Assembly (NCBI GenBank): GCA_001986395.2
Contig: MQVO02000128.1
Location: 1 to 25,155, forward strand
Source of the DNA: Irpex lacteus
Lineage: Eukaryota > Basidiomycota > Agaricomycetes > Polyporales > Irpicaceae
Direction of reading: 5' to 3'
DNA: 25,155 bases
Both the position numbers and the translations under genes were made by a program. The notes beneath the pieces were generated by a model, which saw only the letters and a program-made list of their open reading frames with translations, was not told where the DNA came from and did no database searches. Positions 11,785 through 20,748 of this stretch are shown here, in pieces; the first letter of the stretch is position 1, and each line of letters starts with the position of its first letter.

Positions 11785-11793
11785 TCTATTGGG
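11785..11793 (+). repeat. Left 9-bp target-site duplication
   Basis: TCTATTGGG directly abuts the first base of the left arm and recurs unchanged directly after the right arm. Confidence 0.9.
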
Positions 11794-12181
11794 CAGACTC
11801 CTACCCAGTTCCTCGGTGAGAGGGAAGCGAGAAAGAGGGAGGTTATTCTGGGTCTCGAGAACGTCTTCATTATTCTAAGTCTCGTATTTGGTTCTATTGT
11901 CACTATTACTACTTTAAGTAATCCATCAAACATCAAATCCTCACGTGCTTATTCTTTTGAACCTTATTTCTCTTTCCCTCTCACCGAGGACTGGCATCAA
12001 ACATCTGTAAACAATGATTGACGCTGCGGCCGGCAGAGACGGACTTTGAAGTAAAAGATATAGCGCCCAATAATTGCCACGCGACTTTCGATTATCGGTT
12101 TGCGTGCGCTTTCGTCTGCAGCGCAGGTAAGTACCGCGGTGCCTCCCTCGTAGACGCAATTCGATGGGTATACAGCAACGG
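11794..12181 (+). repeat. Left terminal inverted repeat arm, 388 bp
   Basis: Starts CAGACTCCTACCCAG and ends TATACAGCAACGG. It is the reverse complement of the right arm; I found no mismatch reading base by base. The outer about 200 bp hold a nested palindromic unit; the inner about 190 bp are G+C-richer and unique in this window apart from the mirror copy. Confidence 0.92.
11805..11994. repeat. Nested 190-bp MITE-like unit in the left arm
   Basis: Within the arm, CCAGTTCCTCGGTGAGAGGG at 11805 is matched in reverse complement at the far end, 11974-11994, with one missing T. The matching edges are about 22 bp, with weaker similarity extending to about 38 bp. The enclosed about 120 bp are A+T-rich. 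It could be an independent miniature element captured by the larger one, or a subterminal transposase-binding palindrome. Confidence 0.65.
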
Positions 12182-12725
12182 CTTGACTAAGGAGTCTGTA
12201 AACAAGCTAGAGGATGGTTTGAAACTGTGAAGTCGGACAAAAAACATGTATTAGTTCACTAACTCGCAGGTACGAGTTTGCACTAGGTACTCATACTATC
12301 GGTGAGCACTGAGTAGTATCGACTATCATATATTATGGCTGGGGTCCTGTCGTACTTAGAATGACTAGCTCTCCATGTGACCATTGGATAGACTTAAATG
12401 CGATCACACTCATTAGGTTTTGTATCTATAACCACTAAAGTCTGCCGTCGCCGTTAGCTTCGAGGTCCGTATGGCACGGCTGCGACGGCATGATTGAGTA
12501 ATCAGGGGGGATATACTGACGTTCTACAAATGCGCAAGACTGACAGCCTAATGTTAAGCACTTCGTGCCCTCATTGTCTTGGTTGACTGAACACGACCTT
12601 TGAATCTCGTAGAACCTCGCTTCAATTCTTTCAAGTTTATGTCCCACAACATGATTGGGACCGACCAACGTGCTGTAATTATTCATATTTAAGCTACCAT
12701 ACGCACCGCAGCTATTCTGACTCGT
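12182..12725. other. Unique centre of the transposon
   Basis: 544 bp with no reading frame that resembles a protein family and no match to the flanking genes that I can see. It acts as the loop of the inverted repeat. Confidence 0.5.
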
Positions 12726-13113
12726 CCGTTGCTGTATACCCATCGAATTGCGTCTACGAGGGAGGCACCGCGGTACTTACCTGCGCTGCAGACGAAAGCG
12801 CACGCAAACCGATAATCGAAAGTCGCGTGGCAATTATTGGGCGCTATATCTTTTACTTCAAAGTCCGTCTCTGCCGGCCGCAGCGTCAATCATTGTTTAC
12901 AGATGTTTGATGCCAGTCCTCGGTGAGAGGGAAAGAGAAATAAGGTTCAAAAGAATAAGCACGTGAGGATTTGATGTTTGATGGATTACTTAAAGTAGTA
13001 ATAGTGACAATAGAACCAAATACGAGACTTAGAATAATGAAGACGTTCTCGAGACCCAGAATAACCTCCCTCTTTCTCGCTTCCCTCTCACCGAGGAACT
13101 GGGTAGGAGTCTG
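12726..13113 (-). repeat. Right terminal inverted repeat arm, 388 bp
   Basis: Mirror of the left arm, same length. It ends 90 bp beyond the Tsc13 stop codon. Frames open across the arm on either strand read the same in both copies, as expected of a duplication, and do not resemble a protein family. Confidence 0.92.
12913..13102. repeat. Nested 190-bp MITE-like unit in the right arm
   Basis: Mirror copy of the 11805-11994 unit, inherited with the arm duplication. Confidence 0.65.
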
Positions 13114-13122
13114 TCTATTGGG
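13114..13122 (+). repeat. Right 9-bp target-site duplication
   Basis: TCTATTGGG directly follows the last base of the right arm, in the same orientation as the left copy. The predicted empty site would contain this 9-mer once. Confidence 0.9.
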
Positions 13123-13202
13123 CTTCGATGAGCCTATTTGCAAAGCAACAGGGAGATGGTTGGAGATGCATGGCTGTAAATTAAGCGTCGAAGCCAAGCA
13201 TC

Positions 13203-14442
13203 TCAGTAAATGAACGGGAAGAGGATGTTCCTCTTCGGATATTTGTCGCCAAACTCCTTCTTGTAATTCCTGTGCTTTTTGACCGCCCACATCCACATGA
13301 AATAGGAACCAGCGAACAGAAAGAGCCATGCTAGATAGGGTATAAGCTCAAATCCGTGCCTGGCCATGGCTTCAAACTCACCAGCGTAACTTCCAGTCAT
13401 GACGGCCAAGACAGCCCAGCCTATGATCTCGAAAGTGTAGTTGGGGCATGAAACGAGGTTGAAGCCGTATCCGTATGGAATTGCTCGCTTCTTCGTGCCG
13501 GCAGGTCTCAAATTACGGAGGTTCAGGTGCGTGAGACCGTTCGACAGTTCAGCCCACTAAAGAGTCGTGAGATACTGGAGACTTCAAGGAACAACATGGG
13601 ACCTACCAGCCAGACTGCGGTACAAGCCCACAAGAAGCGGGGGTCGTCGCGAATCGTGCCTTGGATATACGGCGACGATGCGCCATATGTTGGGCTATAC
13701 ACAGCATACGCGAGGAATACTCCGCCAAAGATGTGGTAATGGAAGGAGCTACAACGACGTCAGAGATAAATCGCTCCTCAGGTAAGATTGCACGTACTTG
13801 CGGAAAATATATGCGAATGGCATTGTTCCGTGAGAGAAGCGGTGGACAAAGAGTGTTTCCAATTCGCGCTTGAGGAAGTGCAAGATTACTTGAGCGTAGA
13901 CGAACCTAACTGCATATTAGGGAAAGGAAGGACAGAGGATTTTGATACATACTTTTGAAGCAAGCTATGTTGAACGAGACCCCCATAAAAGATGTGAGGA
14001 AAGTTGTATATTAGAGGGTGAACAATGAGGGGGCCGATCTGAATAAAACGAGCTCCATGAGAAACGCCGGTACGGGTCCAGGATTGCACGCACATATTCA
14101 ATAACAAAGACCGTAGTCCAGCTAATTTGAGGTCCGAGATCCTTTACTACCAGCTCACCGCCATCTACGACGCCAATAGTAGCCAAGGTTGCTTCGTCAG
14201 GTAAAGCCTTCTTGTCATCTTTTGTGCTGAGTTTCTGCCTAGATGTGTAGAACTAATTAATTGTTTAGTAAGTAAGCACTCTGTGTTAGTGGCTCTCGTA
14301 CCTTGGGGTATTTTGACGCGAAAGCAGCTTTCACGTCTGCCACGGTTGCCGTGTCTGCTGTCTTTCCGGCAATATCAACGACGTACGGAAGTCCCGGAGC
14401 CAGCGACGTGTTACGCGTGGAGGATACGGTGACCTTGACCAT
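13203..14442 (-). CDS. TSC13: Tsc13, very-long-chain trans-2-enoyl-CoA reductase
   Basis: Tsc13 (TECR) catalyses the last, NADPH-dependent step of each very-long-chain fatty acid elongation cycle in the ER membrane, feeding sphingolipid synthesis. Six exons on the minus strand: 14442-14302, 14252-14094, 14038-13953, 13905-13798, 13748-13607, 13556-13203; phases match and give 329 residues. Residues 1 to about 80 form the ubiquitin-like N-terminal part (VVDIAGKT, TVADVKAAF, DGGELVVKDLGPQISW). Next come several hydrophobic segments (IGPLIVHPLIYNF, then LKRELETLFVHRFS), SFHYHIFGG, and the steroid-5-alpha-reductase-type C-terminus with NLRPAG, GYGFNLVSCPNY and a final YKKEFGDKYPKR. The conserved Tyr of SCPNY is present. 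The transposon lies 90 bp past the stop, so the 3' UTR may run into it. Introns are 47-55 nt. Confidence 0.95.
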
Positions 14443-14617
14443 ATTGTATACCGAGCTGCGCCCGAGTTAGGATGATACAGCAACACAGTTTCAGTGGAGA
14501 GTCAGTACGTGAACGTTGCAGAAAGCCGCAAGCATCATTAAGTATCCCCAAATGACGGTGCAGTTGGGGCGCTGGTACAGTACAATATACATACAATATC
14601 AAAGATCGTCTCATATC

Positions 14618-14706
14618 GGACCCCTAGCTCAGTGGTAGAGCGTGTGATTCCAGCGCTAAGCGTTTCGGTGTCCACAAGGTCATCCGTTCGACTCGGGTGG
14701 GGTTCA
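14618..14706 (+). tRNA. tRNA-Trp (anticodon CCA) with intron
   Basis: Acceptor stem GGACCCC pairs with GGGGTTC (one G-U), D stem GCTC/GAGC, T arm ATCCG-TTCGACT-CGGGT, discriminator A at 14706. The anticodon stem TGTG/CACA encloses a loop TTCCAG with CCA at 14650-14652. A 17-nt intron sits at the usual place after base 37, about 14654-14670. Position 31-39 is an A-C mismatch. Five T residues directly downstream (14707-14711) would end Pol III transcription. The B box GTTCGACTC is intact. It lies between the Tsc13 start and the Arv1 3' end. Confidence 0.88.
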
Positions 14707-14711
14707 TTTTT
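14707..14711 (+). terminator. Pol III T-run terminator of tRNA-Trp
   Basis: TTTTT immediately after the discriminator base of the tRNA. Confidence 0.7.
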
Positions 14712-14860
14712 GACCAATTCATCTTTATGACTCAACTTCGTTTCGTGGCCCTTTGATTTCGCAGTAATTATCATGGGCAAATCGCATGTACAGAGGAGTT
14801 TGCCAAGTGCGTACATAAACGAAACATCATTATCAAGTTTTGTTTTCGGTTACAAATCCA

Positions 14861-16379
14861 TCAAGGTATACTGTACGCGAGCCACATCTCACCTGTAAAG
14901 CGTGAGGTTCCATTGATACCCGCTCCCACCCAGCTGACGACCAGACTGGCAAGAACTGTCTTGACAGCCCAGCCAGCCAGAACAACCACCGTCGTAAACA
15001 GAGGATGACAGTCCAATACAACTGAGCCGAGTTAGCTCGTTCTTTTCCCATTCGTCGGAAAATGGTACTGAATATGGACTTACCTCGCAGTCCGAAACCA
15101 GCAGCCATGCCTCCCAGAACGTTCCTGACTATCCATTCACGGTCAAGCTTGTCGTCATCCAACACCTCGAGTGCTCCCACAATTATAGGATTGGTAAACA
15201 GGTGGCTCGCGTTGTATTGCGGTGGCAGTGGGCGTTGGGAGACGCCGGAAGAAGTAGATGCCGGACGCCATATCGTCAGAAGGAACAGCAGGAAGAGTTT
15301 GTTGAGAGAAGAGTAAAAGATCGTCAGTGGGATATGCGAATACCTAGTATAGGTGCATCAGTGTAAATGCCAATAGCGGTGTTCCTGCTCTTCTCCGTGG
15401 AGAACCTTTGCAGAATCAAGGCCGTGATCAGACAAGTTTACGAACCTAAACTCTTGACGGATCCCGGACCGCGGTGATGGCTTTCTGAGTATGCTTGAGC
15501 GCGCCCAATCCAGAGCGTGCAGGATCACGAAGCTCGCAAGTATAACGCCTCCATGAAACCCTACGGTCTCTGGTAGCAAAGTGAGCTCTAGTGTTTAGGA
15601 ATAGTGGAGTGATCAAGCCATATACACTTACCGATAAAGCAGCCTACAAAGGTTCGGAGGAATCCTTCCACCGCGTCTTGATTCCACTTCAATACATCCG
15701 TATACAGCCCGTCAGACGTCATGTCCGAACCTAAGATGCAGGAGCGTGTGTCACCTGTGGGCCCGCAGCGATAAAGTCCGCAAACTTACTGAAGTGTGTC
15801 CAACGAATGACTTGATTCGTAAACAGACGTCGTTAGCATGTCGGTCGACCGTGAGAGGCAGGAAGACTTATTACTTACATGCATCAATGACGATGAGGGC
15901 ACTTCCGAGCCTGAAGATGTGAAGCCAACGTTGCTACTGGACAATGAAAAATTCGTACCATGCCGAAGCAACGTAAACGTACCATCTCTCGTGATGACAA
16001 TACTAGTGAGTGTTCGTCTGTGCTGTGCCTTGATTCCTTGACTCCATTGGGTCTTTGGTCCGGTGCTGACGGGGCAGCAGAATCGTCTGTCTTCTGGGGC
16101 CCTTTCTCACTGAGTATTCGTGCGCCTGTACCACGGTTATAGAGAAGGTGACGATAGACGTCTCGCTTCAATAGAATTAAATCAAGCCATAGCGTAAGCA
16201 TGTCATGTTCAACGTATGGGTCTGCAAACGCGTGACACGATGTCTACCGGGCTTTCAGCATAGTGTGATGTAAAACAATACTAACAGCGTACGCATTGTT
16301 CTAGACGCAGATTGTCTGCAGAGTCATATACCGTATACAGATACGGAGTTGGCTGTGTGCAACTTGTGCATATAGGCAT
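14861..16379 (-). CDS. ARV1: Arv1, ER lipid homeostasis protein
   Basis: Arv1 is an ER membrane protein involved in sterol distribution, sphingolipid balance and delivery of early GPI-anchor intermediates. Eight exons on the minus strand: 16379-16293, 16243-15983, 15933-15879, 15810-15790, 15730-15632, 15569-15446, 15343-15084, 15021-14861; phases match and give 355 residues. The Arv1 homology domain opens the protein: a zinc-ribbon-like Cys4 set at C4, C7, C29, C32, then HAFADPYVEHD and LDLILLKRDVYRHLLYNRG. A Ser/Lys/Pro-rich linker follows, then RLGSALIVIDAFIRW (spliced across a 21-nt exon), FVGCFIGETVGFHGG and IPLTIFYSSLNKLFLLFLLT, all membrane-type. GLRVVLDCHPL and a last hydrophobic helix end in GEMWLAYSIP. 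The ATG is directly before the first Cys pair, as in other family members. Divergent from the aminotransferase. Confidence 0.94.
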
Positions 16380-16746
16380 GATAGCTGTGCTGAACCTAGT
16401 AGATGAAGCGCGACAATGTGCCGATGCGGCGACCTGTAAATGAAGTGTCGTAAGGACATCGCACTAGTGTACCAGCCATAGACATACGGTGATGTGGTCG
16501 AGAACCCACTTTATTCGACCTGTTCATACATACCAAGCATGGGCACGACAAAAGTGGTGAGAGTTGTAATCAAGTGTTAAGCGCCAAGTGTGATGTTCAC
16601 CTGTGGCGGCTTCTGTTGTCCTATTTTAGATCTGTCAATTCACAGGATCCCGACGTCCTCTCTCATGATGAGAACGACAAAGCCAGTAGTCAATGCACAG
16701 CGAGCACGTCGTTGATTGACTGTTCTACGTGTTGAATCGGCTCTAT
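16380..16746. promoter_or_regulatory. Divergent promoter region of arv1 and aminotransferase
   Basis: 367 bp between two opposed start codons, so likely shared control sequence. No coding exon is seen. The aminotransferase could have an extra 5' exon here. No specific factor site is claimed. Confidence 0.4.
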
Positions 16747-18291
16747 ATGTCCCGGCTTATACAATTCCCACGCTCGGCCGCATTCAGGTCCCACTGGTCA
16801 GTCCTATCTTCCAAATCGCGCCTGACCAGCACCAGTGCATCCAGCGCACTACGTTCACGAGACCCGAGGAGAATGTCGCCCGTTTCATTTCGTTTGTCAA
16901 AGTCGATCGAGAGCACAAGTCGTCCGCCGTAAGTGGACTAACGCTTGATCTTCTACAAGCTCCAACATGCCGCTTATTGACTCACTTGATTTAGTATCCC
17001 TCAGGCATACGAATGGTCCGAAGCGTATAAGGAAACTCCTGAGCGACCTCTGTTAGACATGTCGCAGGGTGTGCCTGGTATACCACCGCCTCCGTCTCTT
17101 CTGGACGCTCTTGCGGCGGCCAGCTCGGACCCTAGTAGTTGTGGCTATGTGCCCAATGCTGGAGAACCGTCGCTTCGCGATGCTGTCGTTGGAGAGATGA
17201 GGGCTGCCTATGGTCCTGACGCCGATGTCACTCGAGACGATGTCTCTATCACTGCTGGGTGCAACCTTGCCTTTGCAGCTGCAGCGATGACCGTCGCCGG
17301 CAAGGGCGATGAGGTAATCCTGCCAGTGCCGTGGTATTTTAATCACGAGTAAGTCTTCCCGTTTACTATGCATGCCAAAGGACTAATGTTTCAGGATAGA
17401 ATGACACTCACCATGCTTGGTATCACACCCGTCTGGCTGAGAACTTCTGCCGAAGACGGCTTCCAACCCTCAGTGAGCCAATGCGCCAAGTTGATTACTC
17501 CAGCTACTCGAGCCATTGTCCTCGTTACACCGAACAATCCGGTAGGTAGATATTACAATCATGCACCTGACCACTGCTAACGTATTCAGACGGGAGCGAT
17601 ATATACGCCAGAACTCATTCATTCGTTCGCGGCTTTGGCTTATGAGCACAAACTGCCTCTAATCATAGATGAAACCTATCGGGATTTCATTATTGACGGT
17701 CCGCCTCATCGACTCTTCTCAACTGGCCACGTCTCATCTCTACCCCTGTCATGGAATTGGCGTCAAACTCTTATCCATCTCTTCTCCTTCTCCAAGTCTT
17801 ACTGTATACCAGGGCATCGATTAGGCCTCGTGGTCTCGTCCCCTTCTATCAGCCCTGCGCTAAACACTGCTCTTGATAACACGCAAATCTGCGCTCCTCG
17901 CCCTGCGCAGAGGGCTCTGGCTCCGTTACTCCCGTCCCTGCGGCCGTTCGTGCGAGACTCCGCTCTCGCCGTGCAAGCGCGTCACGTTCTATTCAAGAAT
18001 TCTCTCCCTAAACGATGGCACATAGGTAGCCAGGGCGCGTACTACGCGTTTGTCAAACACCCATTCAGCGGAGTAGATGCATCCGATGTCTGCAAACGCC
18101 TTGCACAAGAAATCGGCGTGATTTGCTTACCGGCGGGCTTCTTCGGCCCTGGCCAAGGCGGCAAAGCAGAGGGTGGAATGGGTAGATGGATTCGTTTCTC
18201 GGTAGCGAATGTGAACGATGAAAAAGTGAAGAGGGTTTGCGAGCGGTTGAAGGAGTGCGAAACAGCGTTCGGGTGGCCGCTTGATGAGTAA
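16747..18291 (+). CDS. PLP-dependent class I/II aminotransferase
   Basis: Fold-type I aminotransferase; the exact substrate cannot be told (aspartate/aromatic-like and ACC-synthase-like relatives share this layout). Four exons: 16747-16928, 16995-17348, 17400-17541, 17590-18291, giving 459 residues. Visible motifs: QGVPGIPPPPSLL near residue 87; GYVPNAGEPSLRDAV; TAGCNLAF; the PNNPTG motif at about 223-228 with its Asn for the PLP ring; IDETYRD with Asp253 and Tyr256; SFSKSY with the Schiff-base Lys295 followed by IPGHRLG; and a C-terminal GRWIRFSVAN with the substrate-carboxylate Arg. The first 42 residues (Arg/Ser-rich, no acidic residue until near 40) resemble a mitochondrial presequence, and a second in-frame ATG at 16873 would give a form without it. 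It is divergent from Arv1 and convergent with the aldo/keto reductase, 114 bp apart. Confidence 0.9.
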
Positions 18292-18405
18292 GTGAGTGCT
18301 CGGTGGCCGTAACCCCATGGAGGATATACCATGGCGAAGTGCCTGTATTGCTATGTATAGTTTAACATGTCTGCTTTACGAATAACTAGTTCCGACAACT
18401 GCGGT

Positions 18406-19643
18406 TTACGGACATGTTGTCACTTCCCAGTCTGTGACAAGAGCTACAAAAACAGCCGAGGTTGAATGGGAGAGAATGGCGAGAAAAACGCGCAGACAGA
18501 CCTTCATCCAAACTGTCCAGATGCTTCATTTCATCGTCCGAGAGCTCGAAGTCATAAATCTGAGTGTTAGATATGATCCGCTCCTTGGAGGATGCTTTGG
18601 GAATAGGAATGAAACCCTATCATATAACGTCAACCCCTATCCTGTAGTCCACAATTATGACGCCGCACCTTCTGTATGGAATATCTCAAGAGCACTTGGG
18701 CAGCGCTCTTGTTGTACTTCTCAGCTAGGCTGACAATAGATGGATGTGTGAAACGGAGTCCCCGAACAAGTGGACCCCAGGCCTCGAGCGCGATATTGTG
18801 TTTCTGGCATATCTCAACGATATCCGTCCTTGTCATGAACGGATGTAAGTCGACCTAAAACAGGTAGCGATCAGCCACCCGCCGGAAGAGGCAAGACCGG
18901 TTTTCGAAAATGACCTAACCTGGTTGAGAACGGGGAGTTCAACTCCCTGCTCGAGCATCTCCTGTATGTGTTTCACACCGAAGTTGCTGACGCCAATGCT
19001 CTTGACCTTGCCTTGCCTCTTCGCGTCGCATACGGCACGCCAACACTCCTTCCTGATTTCAGGTCCTCCGATCGCGGAGTGCAAAAGGTACAAGTCGATA
19101 TAGTCGAAACCGATTGCCTTAAGCGATGCATCGATTGCCTTCATAGTGGCGTCGTACGAGACGTTGTCCTTCAATTTGGTTGTCCAGAAGATCTCCGAAC
19201 GAGGGGTGCCTGTCTTCTTGAGCCATGCATGGATGGCCTGTCCACATTCTTTCTCGTTATAGTACCAAGTTGCGCCGTCCTAGACGAAGACATGAGCAGC
19301 CAGAACGGTAAGCAGGTGTCTCGGGACGTTACAATGTGGCGATAGCCGGCCTGCAGAGATGGGTTAGATCAACGGACCGACTATTAGTTTATACATTGAC
19401 CTACCTCTAATGCCCATGTTAAAGGTTCTATGACAGAAGGCCCTTCAAGTTCATAGGTTCCTTTACGACAATCATCATTTCGTTACACTGCAAATCGATA
19501 CCTCGTGGGACGTACCGAATCCCAGGATGGGGATTTCTGCACCATCGTGAAGCTGCGACATCATCGACGCATGTCAGTCTCAAGAATACTCGATACCACA
19601 GGAACCAACCAACCTTTTTCTTGCTCTGCAGATTGAACGCCAT
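18406..19643 (-). CDS. Aldo/keto reductase
   Basis: Cytosolic NAD(P)H-dependent carbonyl reductase of the AKR superfamily; substrate unknown. Eight exons on the minus strand: 19643-19614, 19552-19516, 19460-19405, 19350-19333, 19279-18920, 18854-18669, 18616-18502, 18443-18406; phases match and give 279 residues, the usual size of short fungal AKRs. The catalytic set is complete: Asp48, Tyr53 (in DGATWYYNE), Lys82 (WTTKLKD) and His114 (YLLHS). Further motifs are IPILGFGTYEL, GKVKSIGVSNF, LNQVDLHPF and the cofactor-binding IPIPKASSKERI. Exon four is only 18 nt. The ATG at 19643 has A at -3 and G at +4 and matches the family start; an in-frame ATG at 19709 would add 22 residues and is less likely. 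The last two exons encode a short tail ending in TTCP. Confidence 0.93.
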
Positions 19644-20748
19644 CTTGCGTGGATGTTTAGTCGCAAGCCGGTTTACCTCCCGGGTAAGGCGTGCTGTTGT
19701 TGGAGTCATACGGTGGATCGATATGAGATCATCTCATGGATCATCATGACCGTCGAGAGAATTTTTGCACGACACTCCAGGCCATTGCCACTTCACATAT
19801 ATAATTGCAGGAATCATTGAATAAGTAGCTGAACGTATGTACAGGAAATCGTAGCGTAACAATTATTAATCAGATGGTATATCATGGGCATGCGATAGCT
19901 TTCCAATCACCTTGCATGGGAAATCAGCTATAACAATATGTGATCTGTGAGGTAGGTCAGCATCGGTATAGACGACATAAGACTTGAAGGAATGGGAAGG
20001 GTCAGACATCCAAAGGAAGGTACTTGCTACCCTCACCGCGCCGACCCCCGCTTCCCGCCCAGCGCACCATTAAGGCGGCCCACGACTTCACCATGCGATT
20101 TTGGGTTCCACACGGTATGAAGGGGGAATGTAGACGTTCCGCATTGGGGGAGTACTCCCGTTAAGGAGGGCGCTAGGGTGAAAACTGCGAATGTACGGAA
20201 ATATTCATCATGAAGTCGCGAGTGCGACTGAACAGGTGACGACGAGATACTCACACTATACAAGATTCCTACAACGATGTCTGCTTACAATCGTCATGAT
20301 CTAGAGGAGAGGAGGTTAGCGAATGATCTTCATAAGCTTCAGAGAAGGTGGGAATCAGACGAAATGGCACTGGCATGTACGCTGTGCGTCCCGTAGAACG
20401 CTAGTCTGTTGCGAACAGACTACTCTGTTTCTCGGCATGGTCGTGTAGGACGGGGAAGAGAATAAAGTCATCACAAAAAGCACGCTTGCTGGGAGCCTGC
20501 TCGACAAAAGAAACATAAACTCACCAGGCGAAGAAAGAGGTTTGAGACAAAACGCACACGACGGAGCGCTGGGTGAGATGCGCCGAAAATTTGAGGCATG
20601 TGTGTTTGGTCCTGTGTACATTTATTTGTTTCCACCACGTGACAGCTGGGAGCCCAACGCCGGCTGCTCTGCCGTTGCGTCCTTATCCGTCTTCAACGCT
20701 GACCACGACGTCCTCGACCTTTTCATTGTCACATTCTGCATACAAAGA
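19644..20748. other. Intergenic region upstream of the aldo/keto reductase and the RING-like gene
   Basis: About 1.1 kb between divergent starts. It contains the small frame at 20277-20396, described separately, and two minus-strand frames (20263-20033 and 20621-20355) without a recognisable family. The rest shows no repeat or RNA gene. Its main role is probably as the two promoters. Confidence 0.35.
20277..20396 (+). CDS. Possible small hypothetical protein or first exon
   Basis: An ATG in good context (ACAACGATGTCT) opens 39 codons reading MSAYNRHDLEERRLAND and on to RRWESDE, an amphipathic, charge-rich helix-like sequence rather than typical random frame composition. A GTACGC donor near 20376 and an acceptor near 20417 would extend it by a short Arg/Gly-rich tail. 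No family is recognised, and it may be a chance frame. Confidence 0.2.
   Translation: MSAYNRHDLEERRLANDLHKLQRRWESDEMALACTLCVP

Larger units (their letters stand above)
11794..13113. mobile_element. Non-autonomous DNA transposon with 388-bp terminal inverted repeats (Mutator-like or similar)
   Basis: The element is 1,320 bp: arms 11794-12181 and 12726-13113, read as exact reverse complements, around a 544-bp centre. It is bounded on both sides by the same 9-mer, TCTATTGGG, in the same orientation, which is a target-site duplication. No transposase or other recognisable coding sequence is inside. Very long terminal repeats plus a 9-bp duplication fit non-autonomous Mutator-like (MULE) elements best. 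Other families making 8-9-bp duplications (hAT, Merlin, or the Kyakuja-Dileera-Zisupton group known in agarics) remain possible. Near-identity of the arms suggests recent insertion or ongoing correction between the arms. Confidence 0.88.

Noticed and set aside
11743..12021. 92-codon plus-strand frame overlapping the left transposon arm
   Set aside because: Most of it lies in the inverted repeat and reappears in the right arm; it has no family resemblance and only reflects the repeat.
13121..13196. Small inverted pair GGCTTCGA / TCGAAGCC beyond the right arm as possible true element end
   Set aside because: The 9-bp duplication abuts the 388-bp arms exactly, so the 8-bp pair lies outside the element and is probably chance.
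12886..13329. 147-codon minus-strand frame joining the right arm to sequence at the Tsc13 3' end
   Set aside because: It overlaps the spliced last exon of Tsc13 in another frame and runs into the transposon arm; a chance open frame.
20033..20263. 76-codon minus-strand frame near the RING-like gene
   Set aside because: Ends in a Gly/Arg tail that looked like a small mitochondrial protein, but no upstream exon or motif supports it.
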